From Roseiflexus sp034432635 (GTDB taxonomy: Bacteria; Chloroflexota; Chloroflexia; Chloroflexales; Roseiflexaceae), in assembly GCA_034432635.1 (NCBI GenBank), contig DAOUBK010000078.1, positions 1 to 64,000 on the forward strand: a DNA stretch of 64,000 nt, in the 5' to 3' direction. The notes beneath the pieces are model-generated. The model was not told the origin of the DNA, searched no databases, and saw only the letters and a program-made list of their open reading frames with translations. This document shows positions 8,354 through 16,389 of this stretch, piece by piece. A program made the translations under genes and the position numbers. The stretch's first letter is position 1, and the number at the start of each line of letters is the position of its first letter.

Positions 8354-9199
8354 ATGCGCATTAATAATGTCCCCCTCGTGTTTACCACGACTGCCATTGA
8401 CCGAAGCTTTGCGCTGTTGCCAAACATCGCTGCGTTCGCATCCTCCCTCGGTAGAAGCTTGCATATTGTCCACGTGCTTGGACGACGCTACCGCAGTTAC
8501 GCCGAGCGACAGATGGCGGCAGCGATTGAAGCATTGCCATCAGGCAACGGGCTGGTCTTTGAACTGCTCAAAATCGAAAGTAAACAGCGCCAGGCCATCC
8601 TCCATGAGATCGCCAGCACCACCGGCGGCATTCTGGCAATGCTACCTACTCGCCACAATTTCATCGGTCGGTTACTGGCAATGATGAGCGACTACGAAAA
8701 GTTTCTGATCGAAGGTCCACTGCCGATCCTTGCCCTTCCACGCAATGGTGCACTTCCGACCTCGATTGAACGCATTCTCTTCCCCCTCGACCTTTCGCCG
8801 CGCTCCGACGACCCGCTTGACCAGGCTACCGAGTTTGCGAAATCGGTTGGCGCCGAACTGCACCTGCTCTATGCCTTCGGCGACGACCGGTTGCTTCCTT
8901 CCGAAATGGACATGGCTACGCGCATGGCAGCACGCTCCCCGCGCGAACTGTATCAGATCGACAAGGATCGCATCAATGCGCTTGCCGAACGTGCCCGTTC
9001 GCACGGTGTTCCGGTGGTTGTTTCCACGACCGAAGGGCGCGCGCATACTGCGATCCTGAACTATTGCAACGCCGAAAAGATCGATCTGGCTATTATGGCG
9101 AGTCACGGACCGCGATCGAGTGAAGACATCTGGCATGGCACCACCACCGCGCGGGTCATCAGACAGGCCAGTATTCCCGTCATTGCGATGCGCTGCTGA
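8354..9199 (+). CDS. Tandem universal stress protein (UspA-like, two domains)
   Basis: The protein has about 281 residues and two UspA-type units. The second (from IERILFPLDLSPRSDDPLDQA) ends with the nucleotide-binding type segment IMASHGPRSSEDIWHGTTTARVIRQASIPVIAM. The first unit is more divergent. The ATG at 8354 is chosen because AGGAGTG precedes it by a few bases. An upstream ATG at 8231 lacks this and adds 41 atypical residues. It lies between the two bacteriochlorophyll operons on the opposite strand. Tandem Usp proteins are commonly linked to energy or redox stress, and the exact role is unknown. Confidence 0.85.
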   Translation: MRINNVPLVFTTTAIDRSFALLPNIAAFASSLGRSLHIVHVLGRRYRSYAERQMAAAIEALPSGNGLVFELLKIESKQRQAILHEIASTTGGILAMLPTRHNFIGRLLAMMSDYEKFLIEGPLPILALPRNGALPTSIERILFPLDLSPRSDDPLDQATEFAKSVGAELHLLYAFGDDRLLPSEMDMATRMAARSPRELYQIDKDRINALAERARSHGVPVVVSTTEGRAHTAILNYCNAEKIDLAIMASHGPRSSEDIWHGTTTARVIRQASIPVIAMRC

Positions 9200-9212
9200 G
9201 GATGCGGCGTTC

Positions 9213-9248
9213 GTTCCTCCCGCAGGTTGCCCTGTCTGCGGGAGGAAC
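9213..9248. terminator. Two-way hairpin between convergent genes
   Basis: A perfect 13-bp inverted repeat (GTTCCTCCCGCAG at 9213-9225, CTGCGGGAGGAAC at 9236-9248, 10-base loop) lies exactly between the stress-protein stop (9199) and the puhE stop (9249). Its position makes a bidirectional terminator the natural reading. No strong T-run is present on either side. Confidence 0.75.
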
Positions 9249-10019
9249 TCAGACATCGTGCAACGGATGCGGTGCTGGCGAGACAGACGCTCCACGCCAC
9301 ATCTGCGTCAACCGCCAGACCCATGCATTCGCCGGCAGAACATCGAGCCAGAGCGCAATACACGCAACTGCCGACTGAGCGGCGAGCAACATTGCACCGA
9401 CACCCGCGCTCGTGTCCAGACCATACGTCAGTGCATCCGCAGTAAACCATACACATGCCGCTGTCAGAGCAGTAACGCTGAGTGGGAAGATCGAACTCAA
9501 CACCTGCGCCGGCGGCAATCCGACTGCAAACCAGGGAGGCCAGAGTAAAGGACCGCCGTCACGGGCATGAGCAGCGGCATACGCCGTCAGGCGCATACCG
9601 AGATGCCCGCACCACGCAAGAAAGAATGCCCAAACCCCCCACTGATTGGCGCCCTTCCACGTCAGAGCAACGACTCCGGCGGCAGGGAAGACCCACATCA
9701 TTTCCTGCCACAGCGCACTCCGGCGTGCGAACCCCAGACGGCGTCTCCCCACTCTGGTGTTCATGCGGCATCCAATCTCCAGCCACATCCATACCACCAT
9801 CGCGCAGAGATGCGCCACATACACCCCACGCAGCGACCGGTCATTGCAGGTCAACGCCAGAACCACCAGCGCCCCAACCACCGCAACTGTCGCCAGTCCG
9901 TACAACCACGAAAAAGCGCCAGACGACAGCCGGTCGGCGATGGTGGGTAGAACAACCGCGACGCTCAAAGCCAGTGCAGCATACACCAGCGGTGCAAACG
10001 AAAGTGGCATAAGCATCAT
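9249..10019 (-). CDS. puhE: Photosynthetic complex assembly protein, DUF3623 (PuhE-type)
   Basis: This is a membrane protein of about 256 residues with six to eight hydrophobic segments. WMWLEIGCRMNTRVGRRRLG and the GHLGMRLTAYAAAHARD block fit the DUF3623 family, whose members are found in photosynthesis gene clusters and named PuhE or assembly protein 2. The frame is open upstream to 10307, but that part overlaps bchP. The ATG at 10019, 26 bases after bchP, is the sensible start. It is the last gene of the puf-bchG-bchP operon and is followed by a strong hairpin. Confidence 0.82.
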   Translation of the reverse strand: MMLMPLSFAPLVYAALALSVAVVLPTIADRLSSGAFSWLYGLATVAVVGALVVLALTCNDRSLRGVYVAHLCAMVVWMWLEIGCRMNTRVGRRRLGFARRSALWQEMMWVFPAAGVVALTWKGANQWGVWAFFLAWCGHLGMRLTAYAAAHARDGGPLLWPPWFAVGLPPAQVLSSIFPLSVTALTAACVWFTADALTYGLDTSAGVGAMLLAAQSAVACIALWLDVLPANAWVWRLTQMWRGASVSPAPHPLHDV

Positions 10020-10045
10020 CTCTGCCGACTGCGAAGAACGAAACC

Positions 10046-11266
10046 TCAAGCGACAGCCGGTTGACCGGTCCGACGACGCGGCAGATAGTGGCGTATCTGA
10101 GCAGCGATAATATCCGCCGTCATCCGCAACTGCGCCAGCCACGGTACCGGCGCCATGGTTTTGTGCATATACGACTCGAATGTCAGCCGTTGCACATCGA
10201 GATTGCGGCACATGTCGGTGAATACTTCCATCTGTCGCGTACTGCCGTACCCCCACTTCTGCAGGAAGACCAGGAAGCGATACATTGTGCCATAGGTCTT
10301 CCACCACCGACGCTCATAACGTCGCAGCGCAGCGAGCGATGCGTCCGGCAGAGTGTCGATCAGGGTCTCAGCCGCCATTTTGCCGCTCTTCATCGCCCAG
10401 TAGATACCTTCACCGGAGGTGTGCACCACCAGACCCGCCGCATCACCGATGAGCACTGCACGCTCGAACGCCATATGTTCACGCGGTTCCATCGGCAGGG
10501 CGTGCGCCTCTTCGAGAATAATCTCGCCCCCTTCCAGGTCTTTATGAATGCGATGCTTCAGGTTTGCAAGCAATTCACGCGCGCGCCTGCTATGGGCAGG
10601 TCCTGTTCCAATACCGACGGCCACGTGATCGCTCTTGGGAAACGCCCAGGCATACAGGTCGGGGCTGACGTCAGGACCCAGGTACAGATCAGCGGTATTC
10701 TCCCAGCGCGCCATCTTGCCTGCCGGAAGACGGATGCGCTGCTGAATGGCGATACATCGCGGCAGATTGGGCAAACCCAGGAGTTTCGCCGTTGTCGAGT
10801 ACGCTCCATCCGCTCCGATCACCGCCGTGACACGCAACTGTTGACGGGCGCCGCTCGACCGTTCGCGATAGGTTACAGTCACGCCCTCCCTGTCGAACGC
10901 CAAATCGACCAGTTGACCCTCGATCAACGTTGCGCCCCGTTGGATGGCGCGCTGACGGATATACCGGTCGAACTCCTCGCGGCAGCACATGGCGATATAA
11001 TCCTGATCGCTGTGATTAACGCCGGCAACCTCAATTTCGACGAGCCGTTCGCTCGGAGAATGCACCAGGGCGCGGTGCACCTTACGCGAGATCAGGGTTT
11101 CCGGCAGGTCGAACTCGGTGAACGCCACCGGCGGCACGGCACCACCGCACGGTTTGACATACGACGTATCACGCTCAAGCATCACAACCGGCACACCCGC
11201 GCGCGCCAGCGTATCGGCAGCCGTCGCGCCGCCAACCGATGCGCCTACCACGAGGACTGGATCCAT
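10046..11266 (-). CDS. bchP: Geranylgeranyl reductase BchP
   Basis: BchP reduces the geranylgeranyl tail of bacteriochlorophyll to phytyl. It is a FAD flavoprotein of 406 residues. The N-terminal dinucleotide fold is VLVVGASVGGATAADTLARAG, and a second FAD motif, AVLIGDAAGLVVHTSGEGI, lies near residues 275-293. PCGGAVPP after the first fold is typical of the geranylgeranyl reductase group. The ATG at 11266 has a GGAGAG site and a CTAGAAA stretch 14 bases further up, shared with other genes of this cluster. Confidence 0.9.
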   Translation of the reverse strand: MDPVLVVGASVGGATAADTLARAGVPVVMLERDTSYVKPCGGAVPPVAFTEFDLPETLISRKVHRALVHSPSERLVEIEVAGVNHSDQDYIAMCCREEFDRYIRQRAIQRGATLIEGQLVDLAFDREGVTVTYRERSSGARQQLRVTAVIGADGAYSTTAKLLGLPNLPRCIAIQQRIRLPAGKMARWENTADLYLGPDVSPDLYAWAFPKSDHVAVGIGTGPAHSRRARELLANLKHRIHKDLEGGEIILEEAHALPMEPREHMAFERAVLIGDAAGLVVHTSGEGIYWAMKSGKMAAETLIDTLPDASLAALRRYERRWWKTYGTMYRFLVFLQKWGYGSTRQMEVFTDMCRNLDVQRLTFESYMHKTMAPVPWLAQLRMTADIIAAQIRHYLPRRRTGQPAVA

Positions 11267-11366
11267 GCGTCTCTCCGTTTCTAGCGTCTCACGTCGATTG
11301 TTGCCCGAAGGATGCTTCTTTGACTTCCAGGTACGACATCACGAAAACGCACCTGCGGCTGCGCTG

Positions 11367-12284
11367 TTATCCTCTCAATCCAATCGCCGCTGCCATCATT
11401 CCCCACACGAACATTGCAATACCGCTGGCATTATAGAAAATGGCGCGTTTGCGCGGATCGGCAATCGAAAAGAACTTCCACTGCGTTGGGATCTGCATCA
11501 GCACCAGCGCCCCGATAATGCCGGCAATGATCCAGTTGCGAGTGTGGAGAAAATACATCACCACCAGAATCTGGGCAACATTGATCGTCACAAAAGCAGT
11601 CCAGGCTGCTGCGATCTCGCCATACAGCACCGGGATGGAGTGAATGCCGCTGATGCGGTCACCTTCGATGCTCTTGAAATCATTGATGGTCATGATACCG
11701 TGAGCGCCGAGCGAGAAGAGCGCCGCCATCAGTACGCTGCCGAACGTCAACGGCGCAAACGCCAGATGACCGGCGATCCACGGCAACCCTTCGTAGGAAA
11801 CAGCGACAATGGTATTCCCGATCCAGCCATTGCGTTTTGCGCGGATCGGACCCGCACTGTAGATCACCGCCAGCACCATGCCGATTGCCGTCATCAGGGC
11901 AACGTACTGTCCAAGAAACAGGGCAATGCCCAGACCAAGCACAACCAGCACGCCAACGGTAATGAACACCTGCCGCGTCGACACCAGACCCGACGGAATC
12001 AGGCGCTGTGGCTCGTTGATCGCGTCCACATCGCGATCGCAGTAATCATTGACGACCTGCGACATGCCGCAGAGGATCGGACCGGCGAGCAGCGTTCCCA
12101 GCGCAATACGCCCCACATCGGTAATCGTCCACTGACTGGCGCCGCTGGCGATCGAGCCGCACAGAAACGCCCACGATGGCGCGAACCATGTCACCGGTTT
12201 CATCAGTTCGATGGAGCGCCGCAGCACCAACATCGGGCTGGTCGAAACCCGAGATGATGCGGTTGGAGCGGTTGACTCCGGCAT
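11367..12284 (-). CDS. bchG: Bacteriochlorophyll synthase BchG
   Basis: BchG attaches the geranylgeranyl or phytyl tail to bacteriochlorophyllide. It is a UbiA-type prenyltransferase with about nine helices and the prenyl-diphosphate motif NDYCDRDVDAINEP near residue 85, plus the second Asp-rich loop INDFKSIEGDR. The ATG at 12284 (MPESTAPT) is preceded by AGGAG at the right distance. The frame is open up to 12383 but that part has no family match. Length is about 305 residues, normal for BchG. It lies between pufC and bchP. Confidence 0.9.
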   Translation of the reverse strand: MPESTAPTASSRVSTSPMLVLRRSIELMKPVTWFAPSWAFLCGSIASGASQWTITDVGRIALGTLLAGPILCGMSQVVNDYCDRDVDAINEPQRLIPSGLVSTRQVFITVGVLVVLGLGIALFLGQYVALMTAIGMVLAVIYSAGPIRAKRNGWIGNTIVAVSYEGLPWIAGHLAFAPLTFGSVLMAALFSLGAHGIMTINDFKSIEGDRISGIHSIPVLYGEIAAAWTAFVTINVAQILVVMYFLHTRNWIIAGIIGALVLMQIPTQWKFFSIADPRKRAIFYNASGIAMFVWGMMAAAIGLRG

Positions 12285-12422
12285 TGGCTTACTCTCCTGC
12301 GAGTCAAAGAAGAACATTGCCACGGCAGGCATGCGATAGCCACGACAAACAAGAAATGCTGTGTGATGCGCGATGATCCTCACCCATCACACAGCACGCA
12401 TCACACGACCGTGGCGCCAGGG

Positions 12423-13385
12423 CTACGGTGTACTCGAAAGCACTGCCGGCACCTGACCTGGCTTGGCTGCACCCGGCGGAATACGGGCGCCCTGATGGCA
12501 CAACCAGCACGAAGGACTCTTGCCAGCCATAATACCATCGGCAATCCGCCCACCCGGTGCAACATACGTTTCCTGAATATGCTTCGTCATCTGGAGCATG
12601 ATAATGGAATGGTTCTTCTGCTCGATTTCGTAGCTTGGGAAGTAGCGCGCATTGTGGCAGAAGGTGCATCCCTGCCCCATACTGACGTTCATATGATACA
12701 TGGCGAACTGGTTCTGCTCCACCTCCGCGTTCGACACGTCCTTCCGACCGGTGACGACCAGACCGCCGGGGTAGTCCAGATCGAGCGGCAAACGCCAGTC
12801 GTTTGGCAGGGTATTCATGATCTCGATCGGATACGGCTCCAGACCCGCTGCCTTGCCGTTATGGCAGGTTGCACACGTAATCTGGTAGCCACCAACCGAC
12901 GCCGGCAGTTTCGCGGTATAGTTCTGGTTCAGATCGGCGGACATCAGCATCATCTTGCGCGCAGTCACCTTCTTTACCGCATTCGGATACCCGTCCTGCT
13001 GGGCGAAGTTGGCAATATTGTGGCAGTAACTGCAATCGACCTTCAAGCCGCCGGAAACCTGCGCCACCATGTATGCCGAGATCTGCGCCGTTGTCATTCC
13101 TTTCAGCACCTGCACTGCCTGCGGCTGCGGATTCGCCTGGATATAGGCACTCATGGCCGCGAGCGACTCGGCACTGATATAATCCGTTGGCTCCTGCGTG
13201 TAATTGACATAGATCGGGTTCTGGAGCGGCGGCGCAGGCGCTGGCGTGATCGTGTAGAAGATCCACCAGAAAATCACGATACTTGCCACGGCCATAACGG
13301 CCGAGATGAGTCCGGCCACGATGTAGAACCTGCCGCGGACGGTATTCGTGATTTCCGGAAAGAGCGTTGGAGGCTGCTGGATCAT
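12423..13385 (-). CDS. pufC: Reaction-centre tetrahaem cytochrome subunit PufC
   Basis: The cytochrome re-reduces the special pair. Four haem-binding CxxCH motifs are visible: CSYCH (about residue 118), CATCH (about 171), CTFCH (about 237) and CWLCH (about 295). Met residues that can act as axial ligands precede them, as usual in this family. A single N-terminal membrane helix (about residues 20-44) appears uncleaved, since no lipobox Cys follows it. Length is 320 residues. A GAGG ribosome site stands before the ATG at 13385. The gene is separated from pufLM by a 96-base gap with a strong hairpin. Confidence 0.93.
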   Translation of the reverse strand: MIQQPPTLFPEITNTVRGRFYIVAGLISAVMAVASIVIFWWIFYTITPAPAPPLQNPIYVNYTQEPTDYISAESLAAMSAYIQANPQPQAVQVLKGMTTAQISAYMVAQVSGGLKVDCSYCHNIANFAQQDGYPNAVKKVTARKMMLMSADLNQNYTAKLPASVGGYQITCATCHNGKAAGLEPYPIEIMNTLPNDWRLPLDLDYPGGLVVTGRKDVSNAEVEQNQFAMYHMNVSMGQGCTFCHNARYFPSYEIEQKNHSIIMLQMTKHIQETYVAPGGRIADGIMAGKSPSCWLCHQGARIPPGAAKPGQVPAVLSSTP

Positions 13386-13444
13386 CGCTTCTATTCCTCT
13401 CTAGCATTGCTGCGGACGAGGCATAAATGCCGGCCCGCCGCGTG

Positions 13445-13472
13445 GGCAGACGAATGCGTGCATTCGTCTGCC
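13445..13472 (-). promoter_or_regulatory. Strong RNA hairpin between pufLM and pufC
   Basis: A perfect 13-bp inverted repeat (GGCAGACGAATGC at 13445-13457, GCATTCGTCTGCC at 13460-13472) with a two-base spacer lies just after the pufLM stop, before the pufC ribosome site. It has no T-run in the direction of transcription. It could stabilise the upstream mRNA, act as a partial terminator, or both. Which of these applies is inference. Confidence 0.75.
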
Positions 13473-13481
13473 AACACGCGC

Positions 13482-15407
13482 TTACCGGAAGACAAACTGC
13501 GCCCAATCGGGTGATGGCCAGGGCGCCACAATCTTGATCGACTCACCCCACATATACCAGTCGGGTACAACCGTGCCGCTCAGGAACAGACCTATCGCGC
13601 CGGTAATTGCGGTAAACGCCGCAAACCACCATGCCCAGATGTGGATGTTGTACGAGTTGGCGTTCCAGCCCATCACCCAGCGCCAGAAGAGTTGCGCACG
13701 ATGGGTTCCGGGACCTTCGGCCGTCATCTCGGTAAACTCCATCTCCGACTTCCACTTTGAGGTCGCCACAATCGTCGCCCCGTGCATCGCCAGCAACAGC
13801 GTCGATCCCAGCAGGAAGAAGATCGAGAGCATATGGAACGGGTTATAGTAGAAGTTGCCCCAGTGGATGCTCACATAATTCGTCCAGTCCAGGATCGCAC
13901 GGAAACCGTGGCCTGGTGCGGCGCTCCAGTTCCCAAGCGCCAGCGGATGGAACAGATAGATCACGAAGTAGAGCGACAACGCTGAGGCAAACCCCCACGC
14001 CAGTTGCGTCCCGACGCCGGTTGCCTTTGCACGGGTGTAGAGGCGCGCCCACCAGGTCAACACCGAGATGTGCAGGAAGAATGTCGCAGCCAGCCAGGCG
14101 CCGCCCTTGTCCCAGGGCACATTCCAGCTCAAGCCGTACTCGGTGGTTGGTGGATAGACCGCCAGGTTCCAGAACTCGCGCAGGTAGATAATCGGATTCC
14201 ACCCAACCTGGCGACCGTAATCCACCAGGATGATGAATGCACTGGCGAAGAAGGTGATGAACGAGATCACGCCCCACAATCCGACATAGATCGGACCGAC
14301 CTGCCCCTCGCCGAGCAGTCGTTGCATCCAGTTGACGTGCCCTGGCGGTTTTGCGATGGTTCCCTCCAGACCATCGCGGTACTCCTCATCATGGAGGTCG
14401 ATCGGACCCGGCGTTTCACGGCCGCGCCCCAGCACCAGCCCAACACCTATCAATGCCAGACCTGCCACCAGCGCACCCTGACCAATACCATTCCAGATCG
14501 GCATCCTGTCCCAGAAGCCCCAGAAAGCATTCCAGTCCTTGACAAACGTGCCGGACAGGAAGATGCACAGGTTCGAGAACAGCACCGACGCAGCGCCCGT
14601 CCAGAACGCAACGCGGTGAATACCGATCTCGCCGATGCTATAGCCGAGGATATTGCGCCAGAAGACGTGGATGTTCTGATCCGAGATATTGCGCTTCGCC
14701 TCGCTCAGCACTGCTGAACCGTGCATATGGAGGAACAGTGTCGAAGCGAAGAGCAGCGTAATGCCGATGGCATGGAACGGGTTGTAGAAGAAATTGTAGT
14801 ACTGATAGCCGATGTTCGAGACCCAGTCCAGGTGATGGGTAATACCGAGCGGAAAACCGTGCCCCCAGGCGCCCATCGCAATCGGGCGCAAAAACTGAAG
14901 GGTGATCCACGACGACACCACCGCGCCGAACGCAATCGGCACCTCCATACCCATATCCAGCTTCAGGCTAATATCGATCTGGCGCAGTAACCAGCCAACA
15001 AAGGCAATTGTCGACGCAATGACGGTCAGGAACCAGAAGAAGCCAGGTTTAGCCGGATCTACATTCAACCCTTGCGATACCGGCGGCGGCTCAATGCGCA
15101 TTGCCAGGATGTTCAGCGTTCCCTCGTTGACCACTCCTTCATAGAGATAGAACGCCACTCCCAGAATGATGCCGACTATCGAGATCGCACCGAACAGCCC
15201 GACGTAGAAGCGACCGATCCAGAAGTCGAACGGATCGACCCCAAACAGGCGTGCGGCAAGAGTCTTGCCAGGACGCTTGTAGAACTCCTCAATGATCGAG
15301 AATGGAATAACCTCTGCGAATGCTGCCTGCGAGCCTGTGGAGGAAATCGCCTCAGCGGGGAGAGTCTCTCCACTCGGCAGCGGCAGCGCGCGTGGCACAG
15401 CGGACAT
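13482..15407 (-). CDS. pufLM: Fused photosynthetic reaction centre L and M subunits
   Basis: One 641-residue frame codes for both core subunits of a type-II reaction centre. Residues 1 to about 305 are L: HHLDWVSNIGYQYYNFFYNPFH carries His192 and His212, corresponding to accessory and special-pair ligands. From about residue 345 on is M: ILDWTNYVSIHWGNFYYNPFH carries the special-pair His525 but has Ile505 where purple bacteria have the accessory bacteriochlorophyll His. Between them lie a hydrophobic stretch (about 308-327) and a charged linker (HDEEYRDGLEG). A fused pufLM is known from Roseiflexus castenholzii, where the product is reported as separate L and M. The reading frame has no stop at the junction. 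Confidence 0.95.
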   Translation of the reverse strand: MSAVPRALPLPSGETLPAEAISSTGSQAAFAEVIPFSIIEEFYKRPGKTLAARLFGVDPFDFWIGRFYVGLFGAISIVGIILGVAFYLYEGVVNEGTLNILAMRIEPPPVSQGLNVDPAKPGFFWFLTVIASTIAFVGWLLRQIDISLKLDMGMEVPIAFGAVVSSWITLQFLRPIAMGAWGHGFPLGITHHLDWVSNIGYQYYNFFYNPFHAIGITLLFASTLFLHMHGSAVLSEAKRNISDQNIHVFWRNILGYSIGEIGIHRVAFWTGAASVLFSNLCIFLSGTFVKDWNAFWGFWDRMPIWNGIGQGALVAGLALIGVGLVLGRGRETPGPIDLHDEEYRDGLEGTIAKPPGHVNWMQRLLGEGQVGPIYVGLWGVISFITFFASAFIILVDYGRQVGWNPIIYLREFWNLAVYPPTTEYGLSWNVPWDKGGAWLAATFFLHISVLTWWARLYTRAKATGVGTQLAWGFASALSLYFVIYLFHPLALGNWSAAPGHGFRAILDWTNYVSIHWGNFYYNPFHMLSIFFLLGSTLLLAMHGATIVATSKWKSEMEFTEMTAEGPGTHRAQLFWRWVMGWNANSYNIHIWAWWFAAFTAITGAIGLFLSGTVVPDWYMWGESIKIVAPWPSPDWAQFVFR

Positions 15408-15506
15408 CGTGTGCTCTCGCTTTCTAGCATATCGATTGGCTTACGCGAAGATTGTACGTCTCCACAGGCAAAGCCAGCACCTGGATACTTCTATAGCGTA
15501 AAGACA

Positions 15507-15547
15507 GGACAGGGGCTGATGCGCTGCCACGTGTCAGCCCGCTGTCC
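15507..15547 (-). promoter_or_regulatory. RNA hairpin between pufA and pufLM
   Basis: On the transcribed strand GGACAGCGGGCTGA pairs with TCAGCCCCTGTCC around a 14-base loop, with one bulged base. It lies 36 bases after the pufA stop and 100 bases before pufLM. In purple bacteria a hairpin in the pufA-pufL gap protects the short pufBA mRNA and gives antenna excess over reaction centre. The position here is the same. That it works in the same way is inference. Confidence 0.75.
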
Positions 15548-15582
15548 TCATCCTTTACGAGCGCCAGGCAGAATACCAACGT

Positions 15583-15708
15583 TCAGGCCCGAAGCCAGTT
15601 GAACGCACCCGAGCTGAGCACCACGAAGTGGATAAGCAGCGCCATCACGAGGCCAAGCAGGGTGGAGACCACCACCACTGTCCGGAACTCGAACGGTCGA
15701 TCTTTCAT
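15583..15708 (-). CDS. pufA: Light-harvesting antenna alpha polypeptide
   Basis: A 41-residue peptide starts MKDRPFEFRTVVVVSTLLGL and ends GAFNWLRA. It has one membrane helix with the bacteriochlorophyll-binding His27 in ALLIHFVVLSS, as expected of an alpha subunit. An AGGAGG stands at the right distance ahead of the ATG at 15708. It lies 18 bases after pufB and before the fused reaction-centre gene. The pairing with pufB and the His position make the identity firm in spite of the small size. Confidence 0.9.
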   Translation of the reverse strand: MKDRPFEFRTVVVVSTLLGLVMALLIHFVVLSSGAFNWLRA

Positions 15709-15726
15709 AATAGTTCCTCCAAAATC

Positions 15727-15894
15727 TTACCTGATCCAGGGAGTCCATGCCCAGCACAGGATATGGGCAATCACTGCGATAACCATGCCGCCGTAGATCG
15801 TCTTCACAACGATATCGTGCACCAACCACTCTGCGTTGTTGAAGAGCGGTTTCCACTGATCGGGCACCAGGTCGTTCTGTGGCTTGTCGGACAT
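15727..15894 (-). CDS. pufB: Light-harvesting antenna beta polypeptide
   Basis: A 55-residue peptide starts MSDKPQNDLVPDQWKPLFNN. It has a polar N-terminal half and one helix. His44 (VIAHILCWAWTPW) is the expected ligand for the ring of closely coupled pigments. His26 (EWLVHDIVV) fits the ligand of a second, B800-like pigment. The aromatic C-terminal motif WAWTPW is the usual antenna anchor. An AAGGGGGTGA site precedes the ATG at 15894. It is the first gene of the puf operon. Confidence 0.9.
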   Translation of the reverse strand: MSDKPQNDLVPDQWKPLFNNAEWLVHDIVVKTIYGGMVIAVIAHILCWAWTPWIR

Positions 15895-16038
15895 GTGGGT
15901 CACCCCCTTTCTTCATCTGCCTGACTTCCGCAGCAACGCGCTGCGTTATAGATTTCTGCCCGCGAGTGACTCCTCATGCTTGCCCTTGCGGCGAGTACAT
16001 CAGATCGAGTGTCAAGAGTATGCGCGGGTTTCACCAGG

Positions 16039-16068
16039 ATTATACTGCTGAAAAAGCCAGCGCGTCAA
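16039..16068 (-). promoter_or_regulatory. Candidate puf operon promoter
   Basis: On the minus strand TTGACG (16063-16068) and TATAAT (16039-16044) are separated by 18 bases, about 145 bases ahead of the pufB start. This is the best sigma70-like pair pointing toward puf. The leader between it and pufB has no other gene. Confidence 0.5.
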
Positions 16069-16169
16069 TCAAAACTCTCATACATCTACTATGCAACGCT
16101 TATGCAGACTATGTGCAAAAGCCTGAGTTATGAAGTTGCAACTCTACGTCAGATTCTGCACTACAGCGT

Positions 16170-16197
16170 TTGACAATCCCTCTGCGTATACTATAAT
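16170..16197 (+). promoter_or_regulatory. Candidate promoter of the MerR/B12 regulator
   Basis: TTGACA (16170-16175) and TATAAT (16192-16197), both perfect consensus, are separated by 16 bases. The predicted leader is about 185 bases long and contains two hairpins. The promoter lies about 100 bases from the opposing puf promoter, so a protein bound between them could affect both. Confidence 0.6.
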
Positions 16198-16389
16198 AAA
16201 GCCCTACAATCCTAGCCAAAAGGAGGGGAAGAAGCGAGCAACCTTGCTTCACCCTGCTGCCGGAACTGCCACGTTGCAGGGTGAATACGCGGCGCCGACC
16301 GTGTGCGTGGCATTCCCCCGGGTTTGCCGCCGGGCAAACCGTATGGTGCGCATGCCGACGCTTGACCGTTCTAGAGATGGAGAACCCCA

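Larger units (their letters stand above)
15895..16389. other. Divergent control region between puf and the MerR/B12 regulator
   Basis: The 495-bp gap holds no gene. It contains one promoter-like sequence facing each operon and, on the regulator side, two hairpins (16249-16284 and about 16323-16342) inside the probable leader. Its AT-rich middle differs from the GC-rich flanks. Confidence 0.6.

Noticed and set aside
10020..10307. N-terminal extension of PuhE
   Set aside because: Lies inside bchP, reads as shadow sequence, and MMLMPLSFAP at 10019 is a natural membrane-protein start.
10061..11284. 407-codon plus-strand open frame across bchP
   Set aside because: Exactly antisense to bchP, composed of His/Arg/Gln-rich shadow sequence with no family features.
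16198..16389. Cobalamin riboswitch in the leader of the B12-binding regulator
   Set aside because: Stems are present but the conserved B12-box and core sequences were not found.
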